Shown: in pieces, positions 42,952 to 51,547 of the stretch | How the letters are laid out: the number at the start of each line of letters is the position of its first letter | Numbering within the stretch: position 1 is the first letter of the stretch | Assembly (NCBI GenBank): GCA_963705495.1 | Contig: CAVPJQ010000012.1 | Coordinates: forward strand, 186,001-250,000 | Reading direction: 5' to 3' | Length of the DNA: 64,000 nt | Source of the DNA: DATBVX01 sp963705495 | GTDB taxonomy: Bacteria; Pseudomonadota; Gammaproteobacteria; Steroidobacterales; Steroidobacteraceae | The notes under the pieces: generated by a model | What the model saw: the letters and a program-made list of their open reading frames with translations, nothing else | The model's database searches: none | What the model was told of the DNA's origin: nothing | Made by a program: the position numbers and the translations under genes

Positions 42952-44455
42952 ATGGCTGCATCACCGTATCAGCAACTGGAACAGGAATTCCGGCGCCTGC
43001 ACGCCTTCCGCGGCGCGTTGTCGCTCTTGCGCTGGGACGCGGCGGTGATGATGCCGCGTGGCAGTGCCGATGTTCGGGGCGAGCAACTGGCTGCGCTCGA
43101 AACTGAATACCACGCTCTTTTGACGGCACCGCGAGTGACGCGCCTCCTCGATCGCGCGCAGGCGAACTCGCAGGGGCTCGAGGACTGGCAACTCGCCAAT
43201 CTGCGCGAAATGCGCCGCCAGCGTGATCACGCGATTGCCACCCCGACGACATTGATCTCACGCCTGGCGAGAGCGACCTCGCGCGCGGAAGCACAGTGGA
43301 TTGAGGCGCGACAGAAGAATGATTTTTCAGTATTTGCGCCGCACCTGGAGGAGGTCGTCGCGCTGGTCCGCGACAAAGCGGCGCTGCTCGGACAGGCGCT
43401 CAATCTGCAGCCGTACGATGCACTCGTCGATGAGTTCACCTCGGGCATCACGACGCAGGATATCGATACGCTCTTCAAGGCGCTGTCGCGCAAGCTCCCC
43501 TCGCTGATCAACGAAACCATCGAGCTGCAGGCGAAAAACCCGCCGCTGCCACTCAATGGCAAATTCACGGCGTCGAAGCAGCGCCAGCTGGTGGTCGATG
43601 TGATGAAGGCGCTGGGTTTTCCATTCGATCGCGGTCGTCTCGACGAGAGCGAGCACCCGTTCACGGAGGGCGTGCCCGGCGATATTCGCGTCACCACGCG
43701 CTTTCGATCCCAACGATCCGTTCAACGGCCTGCTCGGCGCGCTGCACGAGAGTGGCCATGCCATGTACGACCTCGGCCTGCCCCTCGCCTGGCGCGACCA
43801 GCCGGTCGGGCGCGATCGGGGCATGGCGCTGGAGGAGAGCCAGTCGTTGCTCCTGGAGATGATCGTCGGCCGCAGTCGTTCGTTCGTGCGCTATCTGAAG
43901 CCGCTGCTCGAGAAGCATTACGGCGTCAGTGGCCCGGAGTGGGATATCGATAATCTCTATCGGCATCTCAACCGGGTACGCCGCGGGCTGATTCGTGTCG
44001 ATGCGGATGAGCTCACCTATCCGCTGCACATCATGCTTCGCTACGACTTGGAGAAAAAAATCCTTGGCGGCGAGCTCGCGATTCGCAACATTCCGGAGGC
44101 GTGGAACTCGTTCATGGAAGAGCGGCTCGGCGTCCGGCCGCAGAATGACGTCGAGGGATGCCTGCAGGACATTCACTGGGCGGTGGGATCGTTCGGCTAT
44201 TTCCCCTCGTACGCGCTGGGCGTAATCATCGCGGCGCAGTTCTGGGACAGCCTCCATGCGCAACGTCCCGGCATCGACGAAGAGATCGCCAGCGGCCAGT
44301 TCGGTGGGCTGTTCGAATGGTTGCGCAACAACGTGCACAGTCTCGGCGCGAAAGTCTCGATCCAGGATCTGATGAAAAGCGCGAGTGGCAAACCGTTGTC
44401 AGCCGCCGCATCGCTCAGGTATCTCGAGACCAAGTATCTGGAACCATCGACATGA
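42952..44455 (+). pseudogene. carboxypeptidase M32 (Taq type), frameshifted
   Basis: Metallocarboxypeptidase of about 500 residues, in two frames. The first frame (from 42952) runs YQQLEQEFRRLHAFRGALSLLRWDAAVMMPRG to HPFTEGVPGDIRVTTRF. The family continuation DPNDPFNGLLGALHESGHAMYD is in another frame and carries the zinc motif HESGH. The second frame then runs GRDRGMALEESQSLLLEM to the stop at 44455. One extra base at 43702-43705 (TTT where TT is expected) explains it. The total length fits 501 codons plus one base. As read, the product would be truncated before its active site. The stop overlaps an ATG (44452) that is out of frame with the next gene. Confidence 0.88.
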
Positions 44456-44489
44456 GCCCCGTCGCGCTGGCTCTGTCGCGTCTCGCTGG

Positions 44490-45251
44490 ATGCTCCTCGT
44501 CGTGCTGCCTTCGCTGGCAGGCGCACATGACTGCTGGCTCCAGGCGGACGAGTACCACCTTCCCGTGGGCGCGAAGCTGGTCGTGCATCTCAACATGGGC
44601 GAGGCGCTGAAGCTCGAGGAGGAGAAGGCTTACGAGAAGGAGCACACCGAGCGCTTCGAGCTGCGCCTGCCGAACGACGTGCGCGACCTGCTGGGCGCGG
44701 CGAGCGATGGTGTGAAGCCCGTGTATGCCGACGCACTCCCGGCAGCGGGCGCTTTCCTGGTGACGATGGTGCGTGGCTCGCCTATCTTGGAGCTCGACCC
44801 GGCGAAGTTCGAAGCGGAAATCGCGCACGAAGGTATTGCGCTGGCGCACGGGCGCTTGCTGGAGCGCGTGCGGTCGTGGTGCTTCCTCAAGCTGCTGGGT
44901 CACTCGGGCGAGGACACCGAGACCGACCTGCATCATCGCTTTACCGGCATGCAATACGAGATCGTGCTGCTGCAGAATCCACTCACGATGCATGCCGGAG
45001 ACGAGCAGATCGTGCAACTCCTCCTCGAGACCAAGCCCCTGGCCAATGCCACGGTTTCCGCATTGCATCGCTCACCGGACGGCGCGCTGGTCGAGTTGCA
45101 CGGTGTGAGCGATGCCCGGGGTGTCGCGAGATTCACGCTCACTCAGCCCGGCGTCTGGTTGGTCCGTAGCGTGCACATGCGGCCGTGCAAGGGGTGCAAG
45201 GATGCGGACTGGGAGAGCTTCCGGGCCGCATACAGCTTTGCCGTGCAATGA
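44490..45251 (+). CDS. DUF4198 domain exported protein
   Basis: 253 residues if started at 44490. The mature protein starts AHDCWLQADEYHLPVGAKLVVHLNMG, the DUF4198 hallmark, and ends with the usual beta-sandwich (VSDARGVARFTLTQPGVWLV, WESFRAAYSFAV). These periplasmic proteins are often linked to metal, particularly nickel or cobalt, handling, without proven function. The signal peptide from 44490 is very short (MLLVVLPSLAGA). An ATG at 44452 overlapping the M32 stop would give a better leader, but is in another frame, so a further indel may lie at 44455-44489. Confidence 0.75.
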   Translation: MLLVVLPSLAGAHDCWLQADEYHLPVGAKLVVHLNMGEALKLEEEKAYEKEHTERFELRLPNDVRDLLGAASDGVKPVYADALPAAGAFLVTMVRGSPILELDPAKFEAEIAHEGIALAHGRLLERVRSWCFLKLLGHSGEDTETDLHHRFTGMQYEIVLLQNPLTMHAGDEQIVQLLLETKPLANATVSALHRSPDGALVELHGVSDARGVARFTLTQPGVWLVRSVHMRPCKGCKDADWESFRAAYSFAVQ

Positions 45252-45282
45252 CGACACCGCGTCCGATCTTTGGCATGAAATC

Positions 45283-46101
45283 ATGGACATGAAGAGCGCC
45301 TTGCCGGCGAACAATCTCTCCAACACCACGCGGCGCCTGCAGGCGCGCCTGCGCGGCCTGGTCGGCAAGGCGATCGAGGATTACGGCATGATCGCCGCGG
45401 GCGATCGGGTGATGGTTTGCCTGTCCGGCGGCAAAGATTCCTACACGCTGCTCGATCTGCTGCTGAGCCTGCAGCGCAGCTCACCGGTGCGCTTTGAGCT
45501 CATCGCGGTGAATCTCGATCAGAAGCAGCCGGGTTTTCCCGCGCACGTGCTGCCCGAATATCTGACGGCGCTCGGGATGCCTTTTCATATCATCGAGCAG
45601 GACACCTACCGGGTCGTGAAGCGCGTGGTGCCCGAAGGCAAGACGATGTGCGGCCTGTGCTCGCGCCTGCGACGCGGGGCGCTTTACCGCTATGCACGCG
45701 AGCAAGGCATCACCAAGATCGCACTCGGCCATCATCGCGACGATCTCATCGAGACGCTGTTTCTCAACATGTTCTTCGGCGGCAAGCTCAAGTCCATGCC
45801 ACCCAAGCTACGCTCCGAGGATGGTCAGCACATCGTGATCCGCCCCCTGGCCTACGTCGCGGAACGCGACATCGAACGCTACGCGCGCGCCCGCGAGTTT
45901 CCGATCATTCCGTGCAACCTGTGCGGATCGCAGCAACACCTGCAGCGCGTCGCGATCAAGCAGATGCTGGCGGATTGGGAGAAGGAGCATCCCGGACGGC
46001 TCGAAGCGATCGGCAGCGCGCTGCGCAATGTCGTCAGCTCGCACCTTGCTGATCCGCAGGCCTTCGATTTCTCTCACCTCGCGCCCGTGCGGCACGAATA
46101 G
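45283..46101 (+). CDS. ttcA: tRNA 2-thiocytidine synthetase TtcA
   Basis: 272 residues from the ATG at 45283 (45289 also possible). It thiolates C32 of certain tRNAs using ATP and an iron-sulphur cluster. The PP-loop SGGKDSYTLLDLL, the cysteine pair MCGLC and the further CNLC are present, as are GHHRDDLIETLFLNMFFGGKLKSMPPKL and RPLAYVAERDI, all typical of TtcA. The open frame further upstream overlaps the DUF4198 gene and is not the start. Confidence 0.95.
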   Translation: MDMKSALPANNLSNTTRRLQARLRGLVGKAIEDYGMIAAGDRVMVCLSGGKDSYTLLDLLLSLQRSSPVRFELIAVNLDQKQPGFPAHVLPEYLTALGMPFHIIEQDTYRVVKRVVPEGKTMCGLCSRLRRGALYRYAREQGITKIALGHHRDDLIETLFLNMFFGGKLKSMPPKLRSEDGQHIVIRPLAYVAERDIERYARAREFPIIPCNLCGSQQHLQRVAIKQMLADWEKEHPGRLEAIGSALRNVVSSHLADPQAFDFSHLAPVRHE

Positions 46102-46108
46102 GATTCGC

Positions 46109-47647
46109 GTGGGCGAACCGGTCGCCTCAGAAGTACCAGCGCCACCGCTGCCGAATACCTACTGGATCGAGGCGGGACGATTGCTGGCGGGGGAATATCC
46201 GGCCACGCCCTCGCGCGCCGACACGCTGTTTCGCCTCAACAAGCTCCTCGCCGCCGGCATCACCTGCTTCATCGATCTCACCGAACCCGGCGAGCTCGCG
46301 CCGTACGACACGCTGCTGCCCAGTGCGAAGACTCCGAGCGGCCTGTTCGTGATGTATGTGCGCAAGCCGATCCGCGACCATTCGATTCCGCACACGCGCG
46401 AGGCGATGCTCGAGATTCACGAGTACCTCGATCGCGTATTCGCCGCCGGGCACAACGTTTACCTGCACTGCCACGCCGGGATCGGCCGCACTGGCATAGT
46501 GCTTGGTTGCTACCTCGTGCATCGGGGCATGCTTCCTGACGCGGCGCTCGATCGGCTCAACGCGCTGTGGCGATTCAATGCGCGCTCGAAGGATTGGCCG
46601 CATACGCCGGAAACCGACGAGCAGTACGAATATGTGCTCAACTGGCGCGCACCTGAGCGTCCGGCGGCGGAATCGATTCCACCGCCTCGCGAGGACCTCA
46701 GCGCCGCCCGCATCATTCGTGATCGCTATCACGGTGTGATGCTCGGACTTGCCGTTGGTGATGCGCTCGGTGCCTCGGTTCAATACCGCGCCCCCGGCTC
46801 CTTCACGCCGCTCGGTGACATGCTCGGCGGCGGCCCGTTCGAAATGCCACGGGGTGGGTGGACCGACGACACGGCAATGGCGCTCTGCCTGGCGGAGAGC
46901 CTGGTCGAGCGCGGTGACTTCGACCCTGCCGATCAGGCCACCCGTTATCGGCTCTGGCAGCGCGAAGGCCACCTCACGAGTACCGGTCAATGCATCGGAA
47001 TCACCGCGGCCGTGGCACAGGCGCTCGCAACTTCGAAATGGTCCGGAAAGCCTTTTGCCGGATCTCACGACCCGGCAAGACTGGACAAGGACGCGTTGTC
47101 GCGCGTGGCGCCGGTGGTGCTGTTCTACCTTGCCGAGCCGCGTGCGGCGGTCGAGTTTGCGGCGGAGGCTGCGCGCACGACCGATCAGTCGCCCATCCTG
47201 CTCGATGCCTGCCGCTACTTCGCCTCACTCCTGGTCGGCGCACTGCTGGGAGCGAGTCGCCAGCAGCTCCTGAGTCCGGGATACACGCCCGTGGAGGACC
47301 TCTGGCGGCAACGGCCGCTCAAGCCCGCGATCGCCGCCGTTGCCGCAGGCTCGTACCGGAACAAGGCACCGCCTGATGTTCACGGTGGAGGTGGGGTGGT
47401 AGAGGCGCTCGAGGCGGTCCTTTGGGTGCTCGGCCACAGCCAGAGCTTTCGCGAAGGGGCTCTGCTGGCAGCCAACCTGGGCCTCGATTCGGACGTGACC
47501 GGCGCCCTGTTTGGCCAGCTGGGCGGTGCGCTCTATGGCGTTGCGGCCATTCCACCGGGCTGGCGCAGCGCATTACTCAAGCGGGAGCTGATCGAGCAGC
47601 TCACCGACCGGTTGCTGGCCGCCTCGCTGGAAAAAATGGCGACCTGA
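46109..47647 (+). CDS. fusion of dual-specificity phosphatase and ADP-ribosylglycohydrolase
   Basis: 512 residues from a GTG at 46109, seven bases after ttcA. Residues about 15-180 form a cysteine phosphatase with P-loop HCHAGIGRTG (Cys121, Arg127) and a candidate general acid Asp90. From about 205 an ADP-ribosylglycohydrolase (DraG/ARH) domain follows, with GVMLGLAVGDALGASV, the magnesium-binding GGWTDDTAMALCLAE (T252-D253-D254) and the second site LGLDSDVTGALFGQLGGALYG. Both active sites look intact. ARH enzymes remove ADP-ribose from proteins, DNA or small molecules. The joined phosphatase suggests processing of a phosphorylated ADP-ribose product or of two marks on one target. That is inference. 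Confidence 0.9.
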   Translation: MGEPVASEVPAPPLPNTYWIEAGRLLAGEYPATPSRADTLFRLNKLLAAGITCFIDLTEPGELAPYDTLLPSAKTPSGLFVMYVRKPIRDHSIPHTREAMLEIHEYLDRVFAAGHNVYLHCHAGIGRTGIVLGCYLVHRGMLPDAALDRLNALWRFNARSKDWPHTPETDEQYEYVLNWRAPERPAAESIPPPREDLSAARIIRDRYHGVMLGLAVGDALGASVQYRAPGSFTPLGDMLGGGPFEMPRGGWTDDTAMALCLAESLVERGDFDPADQATRYRLWQREGHLTSTGQCIGITAAVAQALATSKWSGKPFAGSHDPARLDKDALSRVAPVVLFYLAEPRAAVEFAAEAARTTDQSPILLDACRYFASLLVGALLGASRQQLLSPGYTPVEDLWRQRPLKPAIAAVAAGSYRNKAPPDVHGGGGVVEALEAVLWVLGHSQSFREGALLAANLGLDSDVTGALFGQLGGALYGVAAIPPGWRSALLKRELIEQLTDRLLAASLEKMAT

Positions 47648-47743
47648 CGGGTTTGTATGCCCGGGAGCCCGGGTCAGTTCTGATAGTATTCCCGCAGCAG
47701 CCGGCACCCGCCGGCCGCGATCCAGGTTCCACACACAGAGGCC

Positions 47744-48811
47744 ATGGCGCACCAAGCGCCCATTCGCATTCGATTACCCGCCCGGCGCCGGCGCAAGGCC
47801 GCGCCGCATTGGACGCGGCTGTCCGATGAGGAACTGCTGGACCTGCGGTTTTGCGATCTGCACCTGCGCATCGAAGGGACCGCGGTTGCACCCCAGATCA
47901 AGCGCCTCTACGCGGAGCTCGATGCGGCCGGGCTGAAAGTGCGCCCGCATTGCTGGCTCGCCGAGGAATGGTTTTCACCGGACGGCGTGCCGGGTATCGC
48001 GATTCCCTTCTATCTGTCCCACCCGCGTCTCAGGCAGCTCGAGCGGCGCATGATGCACGAAGTGGAGGGCGGCAACTCCAACTGGATGATGCGGATCCTG
48101 CGTCACGAAGCGGGTCACGCGGTCGACTCGGCGTTCCGCTTGCGACGTCGACGTCGCTGGCGCGAGGTCTTCGGACCGGCATCGCTCCCTTATCCAGACA
48201 GCTATCGCCCGCGACCCGGCAGCCGGCGCTATGTGCAACATCTCGGGTCCTGGTACGCGCAGAGTCATCCAACCGAGGATTTCGCCGAGACCTTCGCGGT
48301 GTGGCTGAGGCCGGGTTCCGGGTGGCGCCGCTCTTATGAAGGCTGGCGTGCGCTGGACAAACTGCAGTACGTCGATGAGCTGATGCAGGAGCTCGCGCAT
48401 CGCGCACCGCCGGTTCGCAACCGCGCGTTGATCGACCCGTTGTCGAGCGAGAAACGCACGCTCCGCCAGCACTACCGCAACAAACTTGGCCGTCACGCTG
48501 CGAGCCGGCGCTCCGCCGCCGAGACAATGATCGAGCGCGCCTTGCGCGCCGACCCGCAGAGCCGCGGATCGATCCGCGCTGCCGGGTTCGTGCGCGGACT
48601 CGAGGCCGCATTCAGGCGCAGAGTCGCGCTGCGGCTCGACACCAGCGAATACCTGATTCACCAGGTGTTGCGCCTCGTCATCCAGCGTTCGGCGTACCTC
48701 AGCCTGTACGTGCAGGGGCCGGTGCGTGCAGCCCGGCGCCGCGTCGAGGCACTCATCATCCGCATTGCACGCCTGCATCTGAACGGGACCGCAGGGCGCC
48801 ACGTGCTATGA
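47744..48811 (+). CDS. putative zinc metallopeptidase, coupled to ATP-grasp gene
   Basis: 355 residues, strongly basic, no signal peptide. The zinc motif is HEAGHAVDSAF at about 124-134, and the candidate third ligand is in TEDFAETFAVWL about 60 residues later, as in the group named putative zinc-binding metallopeptidase. The C-terminal 130 residues are arginine-rich and helical (RTLRQHYRNKLGRHAASRRS). Its stop overlaps the start of the ATP-grasp gene (ATGA), so the two are co-translated, indicating a functional pair such as trim-then-ligate on a peptide. The substrate is unknown. Confidence 0.82.
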   Translation: MAHQAPIRIRLPARRRRKAAPHWTRLSDEELLDLRFCDLHLRIEGTAVAPQIKRLYAELDAAGLKVRPHCWLAEEWFSPDGVPGIAIPFYLSHPRLRQLERRMMHEVEGGNSNWMMRILRHEAGHAVDSAFRLRRRRRWREVFGPASLPYPDSYRPRPGSRRYVQHLGSWYAQSHPTEDFAETFAVWLRPGSGWRRSYEGWRALDKLQYVDELMQELAHRAPPVRNRALIDPLSSEKRTLRQHYRNKLGRHAASRRSAAETMIERALRADPQSRGSIRAAGFVRGLEAAFRRRVALRLDTSEYLIHQVLRLVIQRSAYLSLYVQGPVRAARRRVEALIIRIARLHLNGTAGRHVL

Positions 48812-49842
48812 AGCCGCTGCGCACGCTCGTCGTGATGCACGAGAGTCTGGTGCCCCCGGAAAGCCTCAAAGGTCATAGCGACAAGGAAATAGAAGAGTGG
48901 CGCGCCGAGTACGATGTCATCACGCACCTGCGCAACGCGGGTCATGACGTCAAACCTCTCGGCGTGCGCGACAGCATCACGGAGCTGCGCGCCGAAATCT
49001 CCGAATGGAAGCCGCAGATCGTCTTCAACCTGCTCGAAGAGTTCGACGGCATCGTCACGTACGACCAGCACGTGGTCGCATTCCTGGAACTCCTGCGCCA
49101 GCCGTACACGGGCTGCAATCCACGCGGCCTGCTGCTCTCGCGCGACAAGGTGCTGAGCAAGCAGCTCCTCGCCTACCATCGCATCCCCACGCCGCAGTTC
49201 GCGGTCTTTCCGCGCGGCACACGTATGCGCTTGCCCAAGCGCCTGCGCTTTCCGATGTTCGTGAAGTCCGCGACCGAGGATGCGAGCCTCGGCATCGCCC
49301 AGGCTTCGGTAGTCGAGGACGCCGCCAAGCTGAAGGAACGCGTCGAGTTCATCCACGAACAGACCACCTCGGATGCATTGGTGGAGGAATACATCGAAGG
49401 ACGGGAGTTTTACGTCGGCGTGCTCGGCAATCGGCGCCTGACGACGTTTCCGGTGTGGGAGATGTTTTTCGGCTCTCTGCCCGAATCGCTGCCCGCGATC
49501 GCGACGCGCAAGGTGAAGTGGGACAAGCGCTACCAGAAGAAGTACGGCATCACGACCGATCCTGCGAAAGACCTCCCGCAAAGCGTAGTCGACCAGATGT
49601 CGAATCTCGCGCGGCGCATTTACAAGGCCCTGCATCTGTCCGGTTATGCGCGCATGGATTTTCGGCTGCGCCCGGACGGGAGCCTGTTCGTCCTCGAGGC
49701 AAACGCAAACCCGAACCTGAGCAAAGAGGAAGACTTTGCCGACTCGGCGCGTTCAGTGGGCATGCCGTACGACGAGCTGCTGAGCAAGATCCTCGCGCAT
49801 GGCCTGAGCTACCAGGCGGCGTGGCGACTGTACGAGTCCTGA
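48808..49842 (+). CDS. D-Ala-D-Ala-ligase-like ATP-grasp protein
   Basis: 344 residues. The N-terminal domain (RTLVVMHESLVPPE ... PQIVFNLLEEFDGIVTYDQHVVAFLELLRQPYTGCNP) and the LSRDKVLSKQLL block are as in D-Ala-D-Ala ligases. The ATP-grasp core has FPMFVKSATEDASLGIAQ, VEEYIEGREFYVGVLG and YARMDFRLRPDGSLFVLEANANPNLSKEEDF with metal ligands. It lacks the exact residues expected of a housekeeping Ddl. Pairing with a metallopeptidase by a four-base overlap points to a specialised peptide-modifying ligase. Confidence 0.88.
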   Translation: MKPLRTLVVMHESLVPPESLKGHSDKEIEEWRAEYDVITHLRNAGHDVKPLGVRDSITELRAEISEWKPQIVFNLLEEFDGIVTYDQHVVAFLELLRQPYTGCNPRGLLLSRDKVLSKQLLAYHRIPTPQFAVFPRGTRMRLPKRLRFPMFVKSATEDASLGIAQASVVEDAAKLKERVEFIHEQTTSDALVEEYIEGREFYVGVLGNRRLTTFPVWEMFFGSLPESLPAIATRKVKWDKRYQKKYGITTDPAKDLPQSVVDQMSNLARRIYKALHLSGYARMDFRLRPDGSLFVLEANANPNLSKEEDFADSARSVGMPYDELLSKILAHGLSYQAAWRLYES

Positions 49843-49858
49843 GAGGAACCCCTTCAGC

Positions 49859-50314
49859 TCAAGCCTTCCGGGATTTCCTGCGCTTCGGGCCAGCCGCGAT
49901 CTCCTCCAACCGTTGTACAGCCTTGCGCTTCTCGGCAGGCGAATAGCCTTCGTAGCAGCGATCGATCAGTCGGCGAACCAGCTCGATCTTGATCGGGGCG
50001 GCATCCGCAGGAAGCTCGACGTCCGCGTGATCGAATGCCAGGATCATCCTGAAGAAGTGCTCAAGCTCTGGCTCGGGCAAACCGCGATCCGCCTCCACCA
50101 GCGCCTTGATCGAACCAAAAATCCTCGTGCCGTAGGTTGAGGCCAGGTTGTGCGCAATCGTTCGCTGCGTCGACTCGCCAGCCGTCATGATTTCGTCGAG
50201 CAGCGTCAGCCCTTCTTCGAGATGAAAGAGAGCTTCCTCGGAGCGAAACGCCGCCTCGGCCCGTGATAAGTGCTCTCGCGCGCGGCGCAGCTGCTCTGGT
50301 TCGGAGGGTTTCAT
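49859..50314 (-). CDS. small helical protein of unknown function
   Basis: 151 residues from the ATG at 50314; a longer frame to 50371 has a less likely start overlapping the SnoaL-like gene. It is all-helical with TPR-like character (QLRRAREHLSRAEAAFRSEEALFHLEEGLTLLDEI) and a basic C-terminal tail (GPKRRKSRKA). I do not recognise a family. It is convergent with the ATP-grasp gene and lies nine bases after the SnoaL-like gene. Confidence 0.7.
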   Translation of the reverse strand: MKPSEPEQLRRAREHLSRAEAAFRSEEALFHLEEGLTLLDEIMTAGESTQRTIAHNLASTYGTRIFGSIKALVEADRGLPEPELEHFFRMILAFDHADVELPADAAPIKIELVRRLIDRCYEGYSPAEKRKAVQRLEEIAAGPKRRKSRKA

Positions 50315-50322
50315 CTCGTTCG

Positions 50323-50808
50323 TCAGTGAACCGGTGTCTTGTTCGTGTTGTGGCTCGCACGAATCTTCCACGCGCCGCCGTCCTTGACCGTCACCCAGGT
50401 GAACAAGCCCTCTCTAGGCCCCCTCGGCGTTCCGTCATCGTCGCGATCGCCCTTCATTCCCCAGCTCACGTACACCAACGCTACGTCCGGTTTCAGAAGC
50501 TCGACTTCGACATCCTTTACCGTGAATACGCTGTCCTTGAACTTGCCCTCGTGGACTCGAACGTGCCCTTGGACGACGGCCTCGATGCCTTTCCCACGGA
50601 CCGCATTGACATTGACCCAGTCGACGTCGTCGGTGAGCAATTTCCGAAATGCACCTTCGATGTCATGCGTGTTCCACGCCGCCTGGAAGTCCCTGACCAG
50701 AGCCAGATTGCCTTCCTCCGGGCTCACATCCTGCGCGTGCCCGGAAATGAGACTTGTCACGATCGCGAGAGTGACCAGCGCTGCCAATTGCACCTGGACA
50801 CGTTTCAT
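50323..50808 (-). CDS. exported SnoaL-like / SgcJ-EcaC-type protein
   Basis: 161 residues from the ATG at 50808, with a GAGGAG ribosome site. Residues 1-25 form a signal peptide (ALVTLAIVTSLISGHAQ). The mature part is a cone-shaped NTF2/SnoaL-like fold: LVRDFQAAWNTHDIEGAFRKLLTDDVDWVNV, GIEAVVQGHVRVH, VALVYVSWGM, LFTWVTVKDGGAWKIRASHNT. The role is unknown; many relatives are ketosteroid-isomerase-like enzymes or binding proteins. Confidence 0.82.
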   Translation of the reverse strand: MKRVQVQLAALVTLAIVTSLISGHAQDVSPEEGNLALVRDFQAAWNTHDIEGAFRKLLTDDVDWVNVNAVRGKGIEAVVQGHVRVHEGKFKDSVFTVKDVEVELLKPDVALVYVSWGMKGDRDDDGTPRGPREGLFTWVTVKDGGAWKIRASHNTNKTPVH

Positions 50809-50969
50809 GGCGGTCTCCTCGTGGCTGGCCGATTGTAGCCATCGGCGATTTCCGTTGGATGGGTTGTGCCATGAGTCGGGCGCAGCCCGATCACATGCCG
50901 CGTTCCTCGACACGCTGGCGCTTCGCGTCTGCGGGGTTGCCAGCGTGCTGAGGTTATGACTGCCTCTAC

Positions 50970-51362
50970 CTACTTGGCGACAGCAACAAACAGCGCGCCT
51001 GTCAGTCGCCCATCTTCGCTCGTGAGCGGTGCGTAGCTGGCCTCGTACTTGCGGCCCAATACCGTGGCATCCCCGGTATAGGACCGTTTCTGGGACAGGG
51101 CCTTATACGCCGGGGTGTCGTGATCGAGCTTGGTGTTGACGGCTGATTTCCTGTCCTCGGTGAGCAACGTAGTCTTGCTTCGAACAAAGTCCTGGCCATC
51201 GTAAGCAAAAATGGTGGCTTCGAGCTTTGTCTGCGTCTGAGCTGCGACCCGGACACTGCCGTCTTCATGAGCCAGGGCAATCAATTCGCCTGAAAATGCC
51301 AATGCAAGAGCCAAAACAATCCCTTTGCTGAGCCGAGCCGATATCCATTGGTGTAAACGCAT
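50970..51362 (-). CDS. stand-alone periplasmic Cache-like domain protein
   Basis: 130 residues with an AGGAGG ribosome site and a signal peptide (IVLALALAFSGELIALA). The mature 95 residues match the single-Cache sensor pattern of receptors: ATIFAYDGQDFVRSKTTLL, VNTKLDHDTPAYKAL, SYTGDATVLGRKYEASYAPL, GRLTGALFVAV. Normally this domain is the outer part of a chemoreceptor or kinase. Here there is no membrane or signalling part, so it may act as a soluble binding protein. Confidence 0.75.
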   Translation of the reverse strand: MRLHQWISARLSKGIVLALALAFSGELIALAHEDGSVRVAAQTQTKLEATIFAYDGQDFVRSKTTLLTEDRKSAVNTKLDHDTPAYKALSQKRSYTGDATVLGRKYEASYAPLTSEDGRLTGALFVAVAK

Positions 51363-51547
51363 AAATTACCTCCTCCTGGTTAGGGAAGTTTGCGAGTACA
51401 GATGGCGGTCGTCGCAATAACGGGACTCGGATGGCGCTCCCCAATTCTCGAAGCGGTGCCTTGTGCGGGGAGCGCGGAACCCCCGGCGAAGTATAAGCCG
51501 GGAATCAGTGCACGGTAACCGGAGGCGAGGACGCGGACAAAACCACG

